Shown: positions 35,303 through 44,308 of the stretch, piece after piece | Position numbering within the stretch: the stretch's first letter is position 1 | Layout of the letters: each line of letters opens with the position of its first letter | Assembly: GCF_003026215.1 (NCBI RefSeq) | Contig: NZ_PYOC01000003.1 | Coordinates: 310,001-374,000 of the forward strand | Direction: 5' to 3' | DNA: 64,000 bases | Origin: Photobacterium indicum | GTDB lineage: Bacteria > Pseudomonadota > Gammaproteobacteria > Enterobacterales > Vibrionaceae | Notes under the pieces: model-generated | Database searches by the model: none | The model's input: the letters and a program-made list of their open reading frames with translations, nothing else | What the model was told of the DNA's origin: nothing | Made by a program: the position numbers and the translations under genes

Positions 35303-35348
35303 ACCCAAGTTACCTCAAGATGCTCGTTTCAGCGAGAATTTGTTGGGT
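35303..35348. repeat. Hairpin repeat with ACCCAA/TTGGGT ends
   Basis: ACCCAA and TTGGGT enclose a smaller CTCG/CGAG hairpin. The CCCAAGTTACCTCAAG core recurs in variant form at 56054 and in part near 6206 and 42865. It abuts the MITE copy at 35353. Confidence 0.55.
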
Positions 35349-35352
35349 TCTT

Positions 35353-35514
35353 ATACCATTCTGGATAAGTAAATGGTCAGATAATTGCGTAGAGAAAATG
35401 GATAATAACAAGGCAGAAATTGAAGTAACTAGTGGTTCTAATTATAAAATTTCTAACATAGTTATAAGCTATTTTAACCAGCAAGAATGTTCAGATACTT
35501 GTCTAGATTGGTAT
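35353..35514. mobile_element. 162-bp MITE-like element, second full copy
   Basis: Same ends and same length as 11171-11332, with about 15 base differences. Terminal inverted repeats are ATACCATTCTGGATAAG and its right-hand partner. A short open frame inside is shared by both copies but is not called as a gene. Confidence 0.7.
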
Positions 35515-35581
35515 TAGCAAGATGCTGATTTATAAACCCTGTGTGCCTTTACTCGATACCTTTATTCAATACCGTTGCAAA

Positions 35582-35614
35582 AAAGGCTAAAGCACCATAG
35601 ATGCTTTAGCCTTT
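35582..35614 (-). terminator. Rho-independent terminator
   Basis: AAAGGCTAAAGCA and TGCTTTAGCCTTT form perfect 13-bp arms with a 7-base loop; the transcript of the 35655-42623 minus-strand cluster would end in it. Confidence 0.85.
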
Positions 35615-35654
35615 CGTTATATTTACAACTTATGTTTAGTGCAAATGAAGACGG

Positions 35655-36794
35655 TTAATCTTTTGCTTCAACCAAATCTTCTTGAGCGGCTTCTAATGGC
35701 GTTTCATCTTGATCTAACTTCAACCAAGTCACGAATAGTTCATACCAAATAGCCAATACAACCGCCCCAAGGAATAAACCAATAATGCCAGCCGCTAACA
35801 TACCACCGATAGCACCAATCAAAATGACTGGCATAGGTACATCAACACCACGGCCCATTAGCATTGGTTTTAAGAAGTTATCAGAAATACCAGCAAGCAA
35901 TACCCAAACTGTGAAAATGGTTGCCGATGTTGTGTCTTGTGTCGAGAACACATAAAAGATAACAGGAGCAACAATAATAAGCGCTGGAAGCTGAGCAATA
36001 CCCAAGATCAACACGCCGAGTGTAATTAAACCCGCAGCAGGCACACCGAAAACGAACATGCCCGCGCCCACCAACATTGACTGAATAAAGGCAACGCCAA
36101 CAACACCGAGTAATACACTACGAATTGTAGCTGCTGTCAGTGTTGTCCATTCTTCACCGTGTTTACCCACAACACGAACAGCCACGGTTCCAATTGCCTC
36201 AGAACATGCTATAGAGTGCGTCATGAAACCTGCCGCAATCGCTAAGGAAATAATAAACATCACTAGGGATGCTAAACTGCTGCCGACCAAAGATGCCATT
36301 GCGCCTACTGCAGTTTTAATTTCAGGCAAAAAGTGCGTGACGGCTTTTTCTAAATTCGTCGAAAACAACGACCACACTTCAAACAACTTATCACCAATAA
36401 CGGGAATATCAGCAATGCGCTGTGTTGGACCGGGAATTTTAATTTCGCCGCTTTGTACTACGTCAGTTAAGTGTGTTACCGCATCAAAAATAGAGCCTGA
36501 CACCAAAACAAAAGGAGCAACTAACAGCGTAATACCCAGCAATGCCAGTATTGTTGCCGATAAGCCACGGCGACCGCCTAGCATATTTTGTAATTGTTGA
36601 GTTAATGGTAATAATGCAACGGCAATAATTGCACCCCATAGTACTGGGATGACGAACGGTTTTATAATGTCATACGTCCATACAATTAGGATAAACAACA
36701 ATCCAATTCGAATGGCAGATTCAACCATATTATTGACGAATATTTTACTCTGCTGAGCGTCTATTTGTTGCTTAGCATCTACTTGTTTATCCAT
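35655..36794 (-). CDS. AI-2E/PerM family transporter
   Basis: 379 residues with about eight membrane helices in the pattern of the AI-2E family (YdiK/PerM-like): VIPVLWGAIIAVALLPLTQQ near the start and LLAGISDNFLKPMLMGRGVD near the end, a highly conserved block. The family includes proposed signal exporters and Na+/H+ antiporters, and the substrate cannot be read. It overlaps the K+ channel gene by 8 bp, last in the cluster. Confidence 0.85.
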   Translation of the reverse strand: MDKQVDAKQQIDAQQSKIFVNNMVESAIRIGLLFILIVWTYDIIKPFVIPVLWGAIIAVALLPLTQQLQNMLGGRRGLSATILALLGITLLVAPFVLVSGSIFDAVTHLTDVVQSGEIKIPGPTQRIADIPVIGDKLFEVWSLFSTNLEKAVTHFLPEIKTAVGAMASLVGSSLASLVMFIISLAIAAGFMTHSIACSEAIGTVAVRVVGKHGEEWTTLTAATIRSVLLGVVGVAFIQSMLVGAGMFVFGVPAAGLITLGVLILGIAQLPALIIVAPVIFYVFSTQDTTSATIFTVWVLLAGISDNFLKPMLMGRGVDVPMPVILIGAIGGMLAAGIIGLFLGAVVLAIWYELFVTWLKLDQDETPLEAAQEDLVEAKD

Positions 36795-37503
36795 TTTGTT
36801 TTTCCTGATTACTTTGACTCGAACTCACTAAACTGGCTACGACAATCGCCATATAAAACACGCCAGCAATTGCTTCAAGATATACAACAACTTGTGCAAA
36901 AGGTGATAAAGGGCTGATATCGCCATAACCTAATGTGGTTAAGGTGACGAAACTGAAATAAGCCATGCGAGAGAAGTTCTCTACCCATGGGGCGGCAGTC
37001 ATGCCTGTAAATGCTTCAGGTGAAAATTCCATTACTAGCAGATAGATAATGGTCCACATTAGGCCTAAAAGAAGAAATAACGAGACAGAGCCAACAACTT
37101 TGTTGGAATCAACACTGCCAGTGAACAATATTTGTCGTGCAACGGATTTAAACGTTCCAAAGAAGAAACTAAACATTAGCCCCAACATGATTAAATCCAT
37201 TTGCTGTACACCTAACAAGTTCCGAATAATTGTGGCAACTAACCAGCACCCGGCCAATGTCATCATGAATCGGTACCAATTTTTATCAAACCGCAAACTC
37301 ACTAAACAGACCAAAAATGTAAGCGCAGTAAAGCCTTCCAATATATATTCAAGTAGACCGAATTTATTCGGTAACACCTCGACGAGTGACGTACTCACTA
37401 ACAACATAACAAGCGCTACAGTCATATAATAAAAGTTGTTAGCCTCATTTATTTTCTTCTTCGGAACATTGTTGTTCTGATTATTATTTGTCTCTACGGT
37501 CAT
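36787..37503 (-). CDS. Ion channel protein with K+ selectivity filter
   Basis: 238 residues, about six membrane segments. The pore motif TLTTLGYGDISPLSPFAQVV near residue 190 is the K+ filter (TxGYGD) of the ion_trans_2 family, followed by the last helix. No cytoplasmic RCK or cyclic-nucleotide domain is visible. It sits between the HlyD-type adaptor and the AI-2E gene, so it is likely co-transcribed with them. Confidence 0.85.
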   Translation of the reverse strand: MTVETNNNQNNNVPKKKINEANNFYYMTVALVMLLVSTSLVEVLPNKFGLLEYILEGFTALTFLVCLVSLRFDKNWYRFMMTLAGCWLVATIIRNLLGVQQMDLIMLGLMFSFFFGTFKSVARQILFTGSVDSNKVVGSVSLFLLLGLMWTIIYLLVMEFSPEAFTGMTAAPWVENFSRMAYFSFVTLTTLGYGDISPLSPFAQVVVYLEAIAGVFYMAIVVASLVSSSQSNQEKQNG

Positions 37504-37550
37504 AATTAGCCTCGCAGTTATTATCTGAAATCGGGAATAAATTTTTCACA

Positions 37551-38447
37551 TTATTCTTCTGGTTTGTCTTGCAGCACCATAATGGATGCAGACAAACCAA
37601 ACCGTAATGCGACACCTTCAGGTAATTCATTAACGGCAATACGAACTGGAATACGCTGTGCTAATCGTATCCACTGAAAAACAGGGTTCACGTTGGGCAG
37701 TAAGTTATACCCTACGGTGCCGTCTTTCGGGGCTATCCCCCAGCCTAACGATTCAACAACCGCCTCAATGGGTTTATCGGGATGTGCCATTAGCGTTACT
37801 TTGGCTTTGCTACCAATTGCTATTTGTTCTAATTGGTTTTCACGAAAATAGCCAAATACCCAGAAACTATTACTATCGACTAACGCAATCAAAGGCTGGT
37901 TGGCAACTGCTTGTGTGCCATTGCGAATATCAATATTGGATACGTAGCCATCAACCGATGCATGCACATTAGTGAACTCCATGTTCAATTTAGCGGCTTT
38001 TAATTGTTCTTCTGCTGATTTAATTTGCAGCAGTGACTCTTCATACGTAATTTGTCGACGCACAAGATCTTTATGAGAAACCGCCCCTTTATCTTTAGCG
38101 CGAATATCCAGTAAGCGATCGTATTCGATCTTTTTACCGCGCGAGCTTACTTTTGAACGCTCTAGTGATACTTCAGCTTGTGATAAAGAAATCGCATAAG
38201 TGCTTGGATCAACCTGAAACAGTAAATCACCTTTACGTACAAATTGGTTATCATTTACCGCCACATTCACAATGGGCCCAGAAACACGGGGGGCGACTTT
38301 GATTATATTTGCCCGAACTTGACCGTCGCGCGTCCATGGGTTGTTGAAATACTCTTCATATTTCTGATACCCCAGATAGATTGCGCCTCCTATGATTAGG
38401 ATATTAAGCGCTATAACAAATAGTTTTTTTATCTTGTTCAAAATCAC
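37551..38447 (-). CDS. HlyD/AaeA-type membrane fusion protein
   Basis: 298 residues. One N-terminal helix (10-27) is followed by NPWTRDGQVRANIIKVAPRV, the first half-motif of AaeA/EmrA-type adaptors, then a helical hairpin (about 90-140) and the second lipoyl half VHASVDGYVSNIDIRNGTQA. It links the inner-membrane pump to the outer-membrane factor. It sits in the order FUSC, outer-membrane factor, DUF1656, adaptor, which is the layout of aae-type aromatic acid exporters. Confidence 0.88.
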   Translation of the reverse strand: MILNKIKKLFVIALNILIIGGAIYLGYQKYEEYFNNPWTRDGQVRANIIKVAPRVSGPIVNVAVNDNQFVRKGDLLFQVDPSTYAISLSQAEVSLERSKVSSRGKKIEYDRLLDIRAKDKGAVSHKDLVRRQITYEESLLQIKSAEEQLKAAKLNMEFTNVHASVDGYVSNIDIRNGTQAVANQPLIALVDSNSFWVFGYFRENQLEQIAIGSKAKVTLMAHPDKPIEAVVESLGWGIAPKDGTVGYNLLPNVNPVFQWIRLAQRIPVRIAVNELPEGVALRFGLSASIMVLQDKPEE

Positions 38448-38449
38448 AC

Positions 38450-38659
38450 CTAAAATCGTAAAAAGAAACTATCAATCGCGACAACATAGAAAACAGAAAT
38501 CGCAATAAACGTAATTGATGGAAATGCTATTAATCGAGATAGCCGTGTTTTATTTAAAATAGCGACGGTTATCCATGTCGCAATAATGGCAATAATCATC
38601 ACTAATAAAAAAGGCGAATAGTAAATATCACCGAGTTGTAATTCATGAGGGATCTGCAC
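38450..38659 (-). CDS. DUF1656 small membrane protein (AaeX-like)
   Basis: 69 residues with two membrane helices. It begins MQIPHELQLGDIYYSPFLLV, the DUF1656 opening. This protein regularly lies beside the AaeA/AaeB pump genes. It overlaps the outer-membrane factor stop by one base and precedes the adaptor gene by 2 bp, so it is translationally coupled. Confidence 0.85.
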   Translation of the reverse strand: MQIPHELQLGDIYYSPFLLVMIIAIIATWITVAILNKTRLSRLIAFPSITFIAISVFYVVAIDSFFLRF

Positions 38660-40317
38660 TATTCCGCCCCCTCATCGCTCGTTGAATCAGTAAAGCCGAG
38701 TTCATCTTCAAATAAAGGTTTAGGTTGCTTAACTGGATCGGGCAATAACGGTGGCAACACTTGAGGATTATCTAGCTTATCACCCCAGTCTGTTCTTTCT
38801 TTCATTTGCTGAAGTTGCGCATCTTTAATAAACGCTTTACCTGTGTTCGCTTCCCAGCCACCGCCTAATGCTTTGTATAACGCAACAACTTGATTGGCAA
38901 CATTGCCTTTGATTTGCGCATAGCTATCTTCACTTCGTGTCATCGTTTCTACCGAATTCAGTAAGCGTTCGAATGTAATCTGACCATTTTCGTATTGCGT
39001 CATAGAAATATTGTAGGCACGTACTGCCGAGCTAACAGAACTTAAACGAAGGGCTTTTTGCTGTTGGTATAATTCGTAAGATTCCAATGCATTACTGACT
39101 TCTTGAACAGCGACTAACACTTTTTTATTGTAGTTAGTTAGGCTTTCTTGAAAACGAGCATCTTCCAAGCGCACATTATTTTTTACCCTACCGTACTGGA
39201 AGATATTCCAAGAAAAACTGGGACCAGCAGCGAGCGTGAGTGAATCACTAAAACTAAAGCTACTGCCCGACTGAACGGTACTATTAACACCAATGGAGCC
39301 AAACAAAGAGAAACTTGGGTATAACGCTGATTCTGCAACGCCAATTTGAGCACTTTGCGCATGCGCTTGTAACTCTGCGACCTGTAAATCAGGGCGACGA
39401 AGTACCAAAGACGCATCAACACTTGTACTCATACCAGGGGCACGAGGTACTAATGAATAATCATCGTAACTCGCGGCTGTGCGTTTTGCGTTAGCTTGGG
39501 AATACCCCGTGTTGTACGCCTTAATTCGAGCATCAATAGCATCAGATTGAAGTAAAGGTTCAACCTCGAAAGGCATAACACCTAACAATACCGCCAATGC
39601 ATTTCGAGCTTGATTCATACCAATTTCTAACGATGGCAGCGCCGCTTGCGTGGCATATAACTGACTTTTTGCCTGCTGAATATCCAGTTCGGTAACATTG
39701 CCAGAGTCAAATTGAACCTGAGTAATATTAACAACACGTTCTTGCACTTCAATATTACGCTTTGATAATAAAATACGTTCTTGGAATGTGCGGTAGTTAA
39801 CGTAGTTACGCGCCACTTCGGCTGAAATAGTCACCGCTATGTCATTATAAGACGCAATTGTCGCGTACATAGCAGCTTCAGCAGATTCAGTACCGCGTGA
39901 ATATTTACCCCAAATATCCATTTCCCAGCCGGCATCAAAAGACAATGCCGCGTTATTGAACGAATTTTCGTTATTGTAAGCACGCGCTAAATTACCCGAT
40001 ACCGTTTGTACTTGCGGGTAACGGAACGAGTCAGAAATACCCAATACCATTCGTGCTTGCAGAATACGTAGCCCTGCGGATTCAAGATCAAGGTTTTGCT
40101 GGCTAGCACGTTCAACCAAGGTGTTTAATGTGGGATCATTAAATTGCATCCACCATTGTTCAATGTTCTTGCCCGCTTGCTCGGTATCATTTTGAGTCCA
40201 ACTCTCTGGCATTTGTACTGGCTCAATAGCCTTATAATCTGGCCCTACAACGGTACAAGCTGTTAAGCTGCATAACGGCAGTATAGTGATACATGTTTTT
40301 AAGTATTGCTTAAACAT
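38659..40317 (-). CDS. RND/NodT-type outer-membrane efflux lipoprotein
   Basis: 552 residues, lipoprotein signal peptide with lipobox LTAC near residue 20. Two OEP domains follow (WTQNDTEQAGKNIEQWWMQF and, midway, VDASLVLRRPDLQVAELQAH, the conserved RRPD turn), as in NodT/TolC-like channels. The last 60 residues are an acidic, Pro-rich tail that is not typical. It forms the outer-membrane exit of the pump encoded by its neighbours; 11 bp after the FUSC gene. Confidence 0.88.
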   Translation of the reverse strand: MFKQYLKTCITILPLCSLTACTVVGPDYKAIEPVQMPESWTQNDTEQAGKNIEQWWMQFNDPTLNTLVERASQQNLDLESAGLRILQARMVLGISDSFRYPQVQTVSGNLARAYNNENSFNNAALSFDAGWEMDIWGKYSRGTESAEAAMYATIASYNDIAVTISAEVARNYVNYRTFQERILLSKRNIEVQERVVNITQVQFDSGNVTELDIQQAKSQLYATQAALPSLEIGMNQARNALAVLLGVMPFEVEPLLQSDAIDARIKAYNTGYSQANAKRTAASYDDYSLVPRAPGMSTSVDASLVLRRPDLQVAELQAHAQSAQIGVAESALYPSFSLFGSIGVNSTVQSGSSFSFSDSLTLAAGPSFSWNIFQYGRVKNNVRLEDARFQESLTNYNKKVLVAVQEVSNALESYELYQQQKALRLSSVSSAVRAYNISMTQYENGQITFERLLNSVETMTRSEDSYAQIKGNVANQVVALYKALGGGWEANTGKAFIKDAQLQQMKERTDWGDKLDNPQVLPPLLPDPVKQPKPLFEDELGFTDSTSDEGAE

Positions 40318-40328
40318 TGCTCATACCC

Positions 40329-42623
40329 CTAAAACCTCTTCTGTCGCAAATTCACCCAACTGATATCCTCGTACGCTACTTTGCATTGATTCATTGCTTC
40401 AAAAACATTCTTTTTTAAATTAAGAAAAATATATAAACCTGCTATCTCTGTATGAGAATAGTCACTCAAATCCAAGCCATTGAAAAAGCGTTCAAGTTTT
40501 TCTTCAGTACTCTCATAATTAATCGCATAAGAATGAAAAATTTCATTCAGCGCTTCTTTTCTACGCCCTCCAGCCAAAGACTGCGCCATTTGTGGCAATA
40601 CCTGATCGGCGTAGGCTTCTCTTACTTTGTTAACTAATATGTTTGATTGGAATTTTTGGTCAGCCATTACAAATGTATTAAGGTGGTTATTTAATAAATT
40701 GCATGCACCTGTAAATTTCGCGAGTGCCTGTGGCGATGTTTGATCAAAATATTTATGGTTAATCTTGCTGCTCCACACCTTCATCTTTTTTACCGTCACA
40801 TTCATCGTTACGACATGCCAACGGCAACGCAAACGACTAAATAGTGAGGGGTTGTGTATTTGGTGCGAGCGTATTACGCCGTTCACATGCCTGAAAAAAC
40901 GTTCTCTCATAACAAGAAACAGATGCTCGGGTCTTGATGAAAATGGGAAGTAATAAGAAAAAATAATCATGAATACGACAAGATAAAACAACAACATAAT
41001 CGTCAGAATGATGCCGAAGTGATATGTCATCGTATTGTCTATTCCTAAAATAAACAGCCCCAATAAAAAGAAAATAGTGATAGGGCCTTTGAACAAATAA
41101 AACGCCACAAAAGTATAGATAAAGAGAAAGGCACCCAGCTCTATACCTAACGACAGTTGAGGCAAGATAAAAACATAGGCAGGTACGGCAAACAAGAAAC
41201 CAAAAGTGAATAACACTAACAACAACACAGGGTGAACCGGTAAATAAGATAATACCGATGCAAAAATTGTGGCAAAGATAACGAAGCTATACCCACCGGG
41301 AGGATTAAAATATATCCATAAAATACCGGCTACCCAGTAAGTCACAAAAACCTTAATGGCAGTTTTTGCATTTTCAGCATCCCACAGTAAGAAGCGCCCC
41401 GGCGTCTTAGGGAACGTTTCTTGAAAAGAGACTCGTCCTGTAAGTGAATCAATACAACTTGCTGTTACGGCTAAGCGTGAAAGTTTTTCATGCAGGGTAT
41501 TAATCAAATATCCAAACGTAATAACAGAACCTTTTTCAAGGTGAGTACATTGAGATAGTTTTTGTGTATTAATATCGACCTGTAATGGTTCCCCCACCTC
41601 ACGCACCGTATCTTTATCATCCCACGCGTTTTGCGATACGGCAAATAAGGCATCTATTCGTGATACGGCATCTTGATAATCATTGATCAAGGAAGGGAGA
41701 TCGATAGATTGCTCATCTTTGCTCTCTGCAACAAAAATAAGTAGAAGGGTTACTTGTTTGTAGTAATACAGCGCTAAATCCCATTCTTTTTTATACGCAG
41801 ACAGATCACTGCATTCCGTGCTTATTGTGCTGTACCTTTGCTCTAATGCATTTTGTGCCGCATAAAGCTGTTTAATTACATCTTGCAGGGGGGCTTCTTT
41901 AATCTCTTGCTCGTCGGTTGCTTCTCGTTCATCTTCATTTTTTTCGTCTGGATTTTTCTCTTCTGGCTGTTCATCTATGCCTTGAACACCAGATGGCACT
42001 GCAATCAAACGGTTAAAAAGTGCTTGTTGTATCTGGCTTAAATCATCGGTTAGCTTATGTAAGTTTTGTTCTGTTTTGGTAGGGAAAACAAACACCCCCA
42101 CTAAGGTATAAACAATGACGCCAAACGATGTCATGAAAGTACGATCGACACCGTATGTAAATGCACCTGCTGCATCGCCACCGTTCGACATCATCAACAC
42201 CATCACGCCGGTCAGCATGAACAGTGTCGGGTCTTGTTTGTAAGCATTGCGGATATAAAACACAAAGGAAATAACGATGGATACCGCTAACATATACAGC
42301 AAGCGATCTTGCGCGAACAATCCAACCAGCAATAACCCAATGATCGCACCTACGATCGTACCAAGCACACGCAGTGTACCCTTCGCGAGTGATTCACGCC
42401 GGCTACCAGTAGATGCAATAAGCATAACGGTTGTTGCCGCCGTTGAGGCTTGAGACCAGCCCATTGCCATTGGAATTAAAAAAGCCAACGTCAGGCTCAG
42501 TGCGACTTTCGAGGCGAACTTAAACTTCTCGCTTAAGCAAAAAGGAAGAAGCCAGTTGTTAAATGACAGTATTGCCCTCAAAACATTAGGTTGTTCCAGT
42601 TGTTTGGTGCCTTTAACCGACAT
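40329..42623 (-). CDS. FUSC-family inner-membrane efflux pump (AaeB-like)
   Basis: 764 residues. Two groups of about six helices (35-180 and 430-570) are separated by a soluble section with a very acidic stretch around residue 220 (EEKNPDEKNEDEREATDEQE). PMAMGWSQASTAATTVMLIA and SRRESLAKGTLRVLGTIVGA in the first group are FUSC marks. It is the energy-linked inner-membrane part of an efflux system for aromatic carboxylic acids by homology to AaeB, the substrate being inferred. First gene of the cluster. Confidence 0.86.
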   Translation of the reverse strand: MSVKGTKQLEQPNVLRAILSFNNWLLPFCLSEKFKFASKVALSLTLAFLIPMAMGWSQASTAATTVMLIASTGSRRESLAKGTLRVLGTIVGAIIGLLLVGLFAQDRLLYMLAVSIVISFVFYIRNAYKQDPTLFMLTGVMVLMMSNGGDAAGAFTYGVDRTFMTSFGVIVYTLVGVFVFPTKTEQNLHKLTDDLSQIQQALFNRLIAVPSGVQGIDEQPEEKNPDEKNEDEREATDEQEIKEAPLQDVIKQLYAAQNALEQRYSTISTECSDLSAYKKEWDLALYYYKQVTLLLIFVAESKDEQSIDLPSLINDYQDAVSRIDALFAVSQNAWDDKDTVREVGEPLQVDINTQKLSQCTHLEKGSVITFGYLINTLHEKLSRLAVTASCIDSLTGRVSFQETFPKTPGRFLLWDAENAKTAIKVFVTYWVAGILWIYFNPPGGYSFVIFATIFASVLSYLPVHPVLLLVLFTFGFLFAVPAYVFILPQLSLGIELGAFLFIYTFVAFYLFKGPITIFFLLGLFILGIDNTMTYHFGIILTIMLLFYLVVFMIIFSYYFPFSSRPEHLFLVMRERFFRHVNGVIRSHQIHNPSLFSRLRCRWHVVTMNVTVKKMKVWSSKINHKYFDQTSPQALAKFTGACNLLNNHLNTFVMADQKFQSNILVNKVREAYADQVLPQMAQSLAGGRRKEALNEIFHSYAINYESTEEKLERFFNGLDLSDYSHTEIAGLYIFLNLKKNVFEAMNQCKVAYEDISWVNLRQKRF

Positions 42624-42978
42624 CCATATTCCTTATCAAAAAAATCACGTTTGGCACACCTCAAGGTTAGGTCAAAACCGGAAATTAGCGTAATTAAATG
42701 TTTCAATCTACTGATAAATATGGAATCAGGAAATATTCAGATGTTTTAATCTCGCCAAGAATAGCAAAAACCAAAAAGTTCTAATTGGTTAAAAGGCGAA
42801 ACATTCAAAGAAGATAAAGTAATATTAAAGAGGCATACTGGTTACGCAGTTAAAAGTGGTTACTTGGGTATATGAATATAAAATATAGTATTTTTTAGAT
42901 ATAAAAAATCCCCAATACATTCATATTGAGGATTTGAGAAATATGTTTTGTCTATATCTAGATAAGAAGACTAATGCT
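42624..42978. other. Intergenic region between the pump cluster and the M20 gene
   Basis: Contains the terminator described next, a TTACTTGGGTATATG copy (near 42865) of the CCCAAGT repeat in reverse, and the promoter of the FUSC gene. I see no gene in it. Confidence 0.45.
42906..42935 (-). terminator. Hairpin terminator for the 42979 gene
   Basis: AAATCC-C-CAATA pairs with TATTG-A-GGATTT; the minus-strand RNA ends in UUUUUUAU. It lies 44 bp past the stop. Confidence 0.65.
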
Positions 42979-44274
42979 TTATTGCTGTGCTTGTATTTTC
43001 TCTATTACAGAGGTGAATAGCTTTACACCTGATAGCATACGGCTTTCATCAATGTCGAAATCACCATTGTGATGCCCTGCTGTTAAATCAGATCCCACTA
43101 AACAATACACGGCCTTTCCACCTTTAGATTGCACCCGATCAACCAGATAACCAGCGTCTTCACTTGCACCAAAATCTTTCTGACGTACTACATGAGTAAA
43201 GCCGCTGTCGTAGCCAACACTCTCTAAAATATCGACCATTTCAGGATCGTTACGCAAACCGATTGCTTCACCTTGTGCTTGTATCTCTACATGCACGCCA
43301 TGCATCATTGCTGATGCTTGAGCGATTTGTTCGACCTGCTGATACATGAAACTGTTCAGTTCACGATTCTCACCACGAGTTTCACCTTTTAGCACTGCTC
43401 GTGCTGGTATTACATTACGCCCTTCACCTGAAGTAAGCTGACCAATGTTTACACGGGTCATCCCTTCACGGTGACGAGGTATTGCCAGCATTTGAGTGAC
43501 AGCTGTACAGGCCGCTGCTAGGGCATTACGTCCCACATTAGGCTCGATACCTGCGTGTGCTGGCTTACCTTTAAAATGAAGATCAAACTTAGAGCTACAA
43601 AGAAAATGCTGCGGATCGCAGACTAATGTGCCACTTGGCACATTCATACCAATATGCGCAGCTACAAAGTAATCAGCATCGTCTAACCAACCACTTTCTG
43701 CTATTGCTTTACCTGCACGACAACCTTCTTCGGCGGGTTGAAAAAGTAATTTGATTTTACCATTCAGTAATTCTATATTTTCAGCAAGCACTTCAGCTAA
43801 GCCTAACCCCATAGCCGCATGGGCATCATGACCACAAGCATGAGCGACACCAGGAGATAGCGAAGAAAAACCGAGAAAGCAAGGTCGGTGGGAATCATTC
43901 TGGCTTTCCATTACCTCGACAGCATCAATATCGAAACGAAATACATATACAGGCCCTTCCCTGCCAGTATCAAGCAGCGCACCAACACCGGTAATACCCT
44001 GCATTTTAGATATGGTATTCTCGTCTGTGCCCCAATTAAGTGCTCGCTGTTGTTCTTTTGCTATCGTAGTTTCATCACGGCCCATGATCGTATCGGACGC
44101 AATAATCTGATCAGAAAAAAATAATTCAAACCCTAAGTTTTCTAAATGACCTGCAATACGGCTGGTTGTAAAAAACTCACACCATGCAGCTTCTGGATAG
44201 CGATGAAGCTCGCGACGGTAATTCATTAAACGCTGTGACAGCGCCTGCTCATCAAACGTTATTCTTTGTACCAC
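42979..44274 (-). CDS. M20 family amidohydrolase, AbgA-like
   Basis: 431 residues. RELHRYPEAAWCEFFTTSRI opens the catalytic part, AHACGHDAHAAMGLGLAEVL holds metal-binding His and Asp, and FQPAEEGCRAGKAIAESG carries the catalytic Glu pair. TIMGRDETTIAKEQQRAL is an insert typical of AbgA (p-aminobenzoyl-glutamate hydrolase subunit), which makes that subfamily likely. No abgB or abgT neighbour. It is 34 bp after the lipoprotein gene but may have its own function. Confidence 0.82.
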   Translation of the reverse strand: MVQRITFDEQALSQRLMNYRRELHRYPEAAWCEFFTTSRIAGHLENLGFELFFSDQIIASDTIMGRDETTIAKEQQRALNWGTDENTISKMQGITGVGALLDTGREGPVYVFRFDIDAVEVMESQNDSHRPCFLGFSSLSPGVAHACGHDAHAAMGLGLAEVLAENIELLNGKIKLLFQPAEEGCRAGKAIAESGWLDDADYFVAAHIGMNVPSGTLVCDPQHFLCSSKFDLHFKGKPAHAGIEPNVGRNALAAACTAVTQMLAIPRHREGMTRVNIGQLTSGEGRNVIPARAVLKGETRGENRELNSFMYQQVEQIAQASAMMHGVHVEIQAQGEAIGLRNDPEMVDILESVGYDSGFTHVVRQKDFGASEDAGYLVDRVQSKGGKAVYCLVGSDLTAGHHNGDFDIDESRMLSGVKLFTSVIEKIQAQQ

Positions 44275-44308
44275 GACATCATCCTATTGCTTCTTATGGT
44301 AAACAAGA

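Noticed and set aside
35320-35517. Short open frame inside the MITE
   Set aside because: Both full MITE copies share it, but differences between copies are not biased to silent positions and it has no ribosome binding site.
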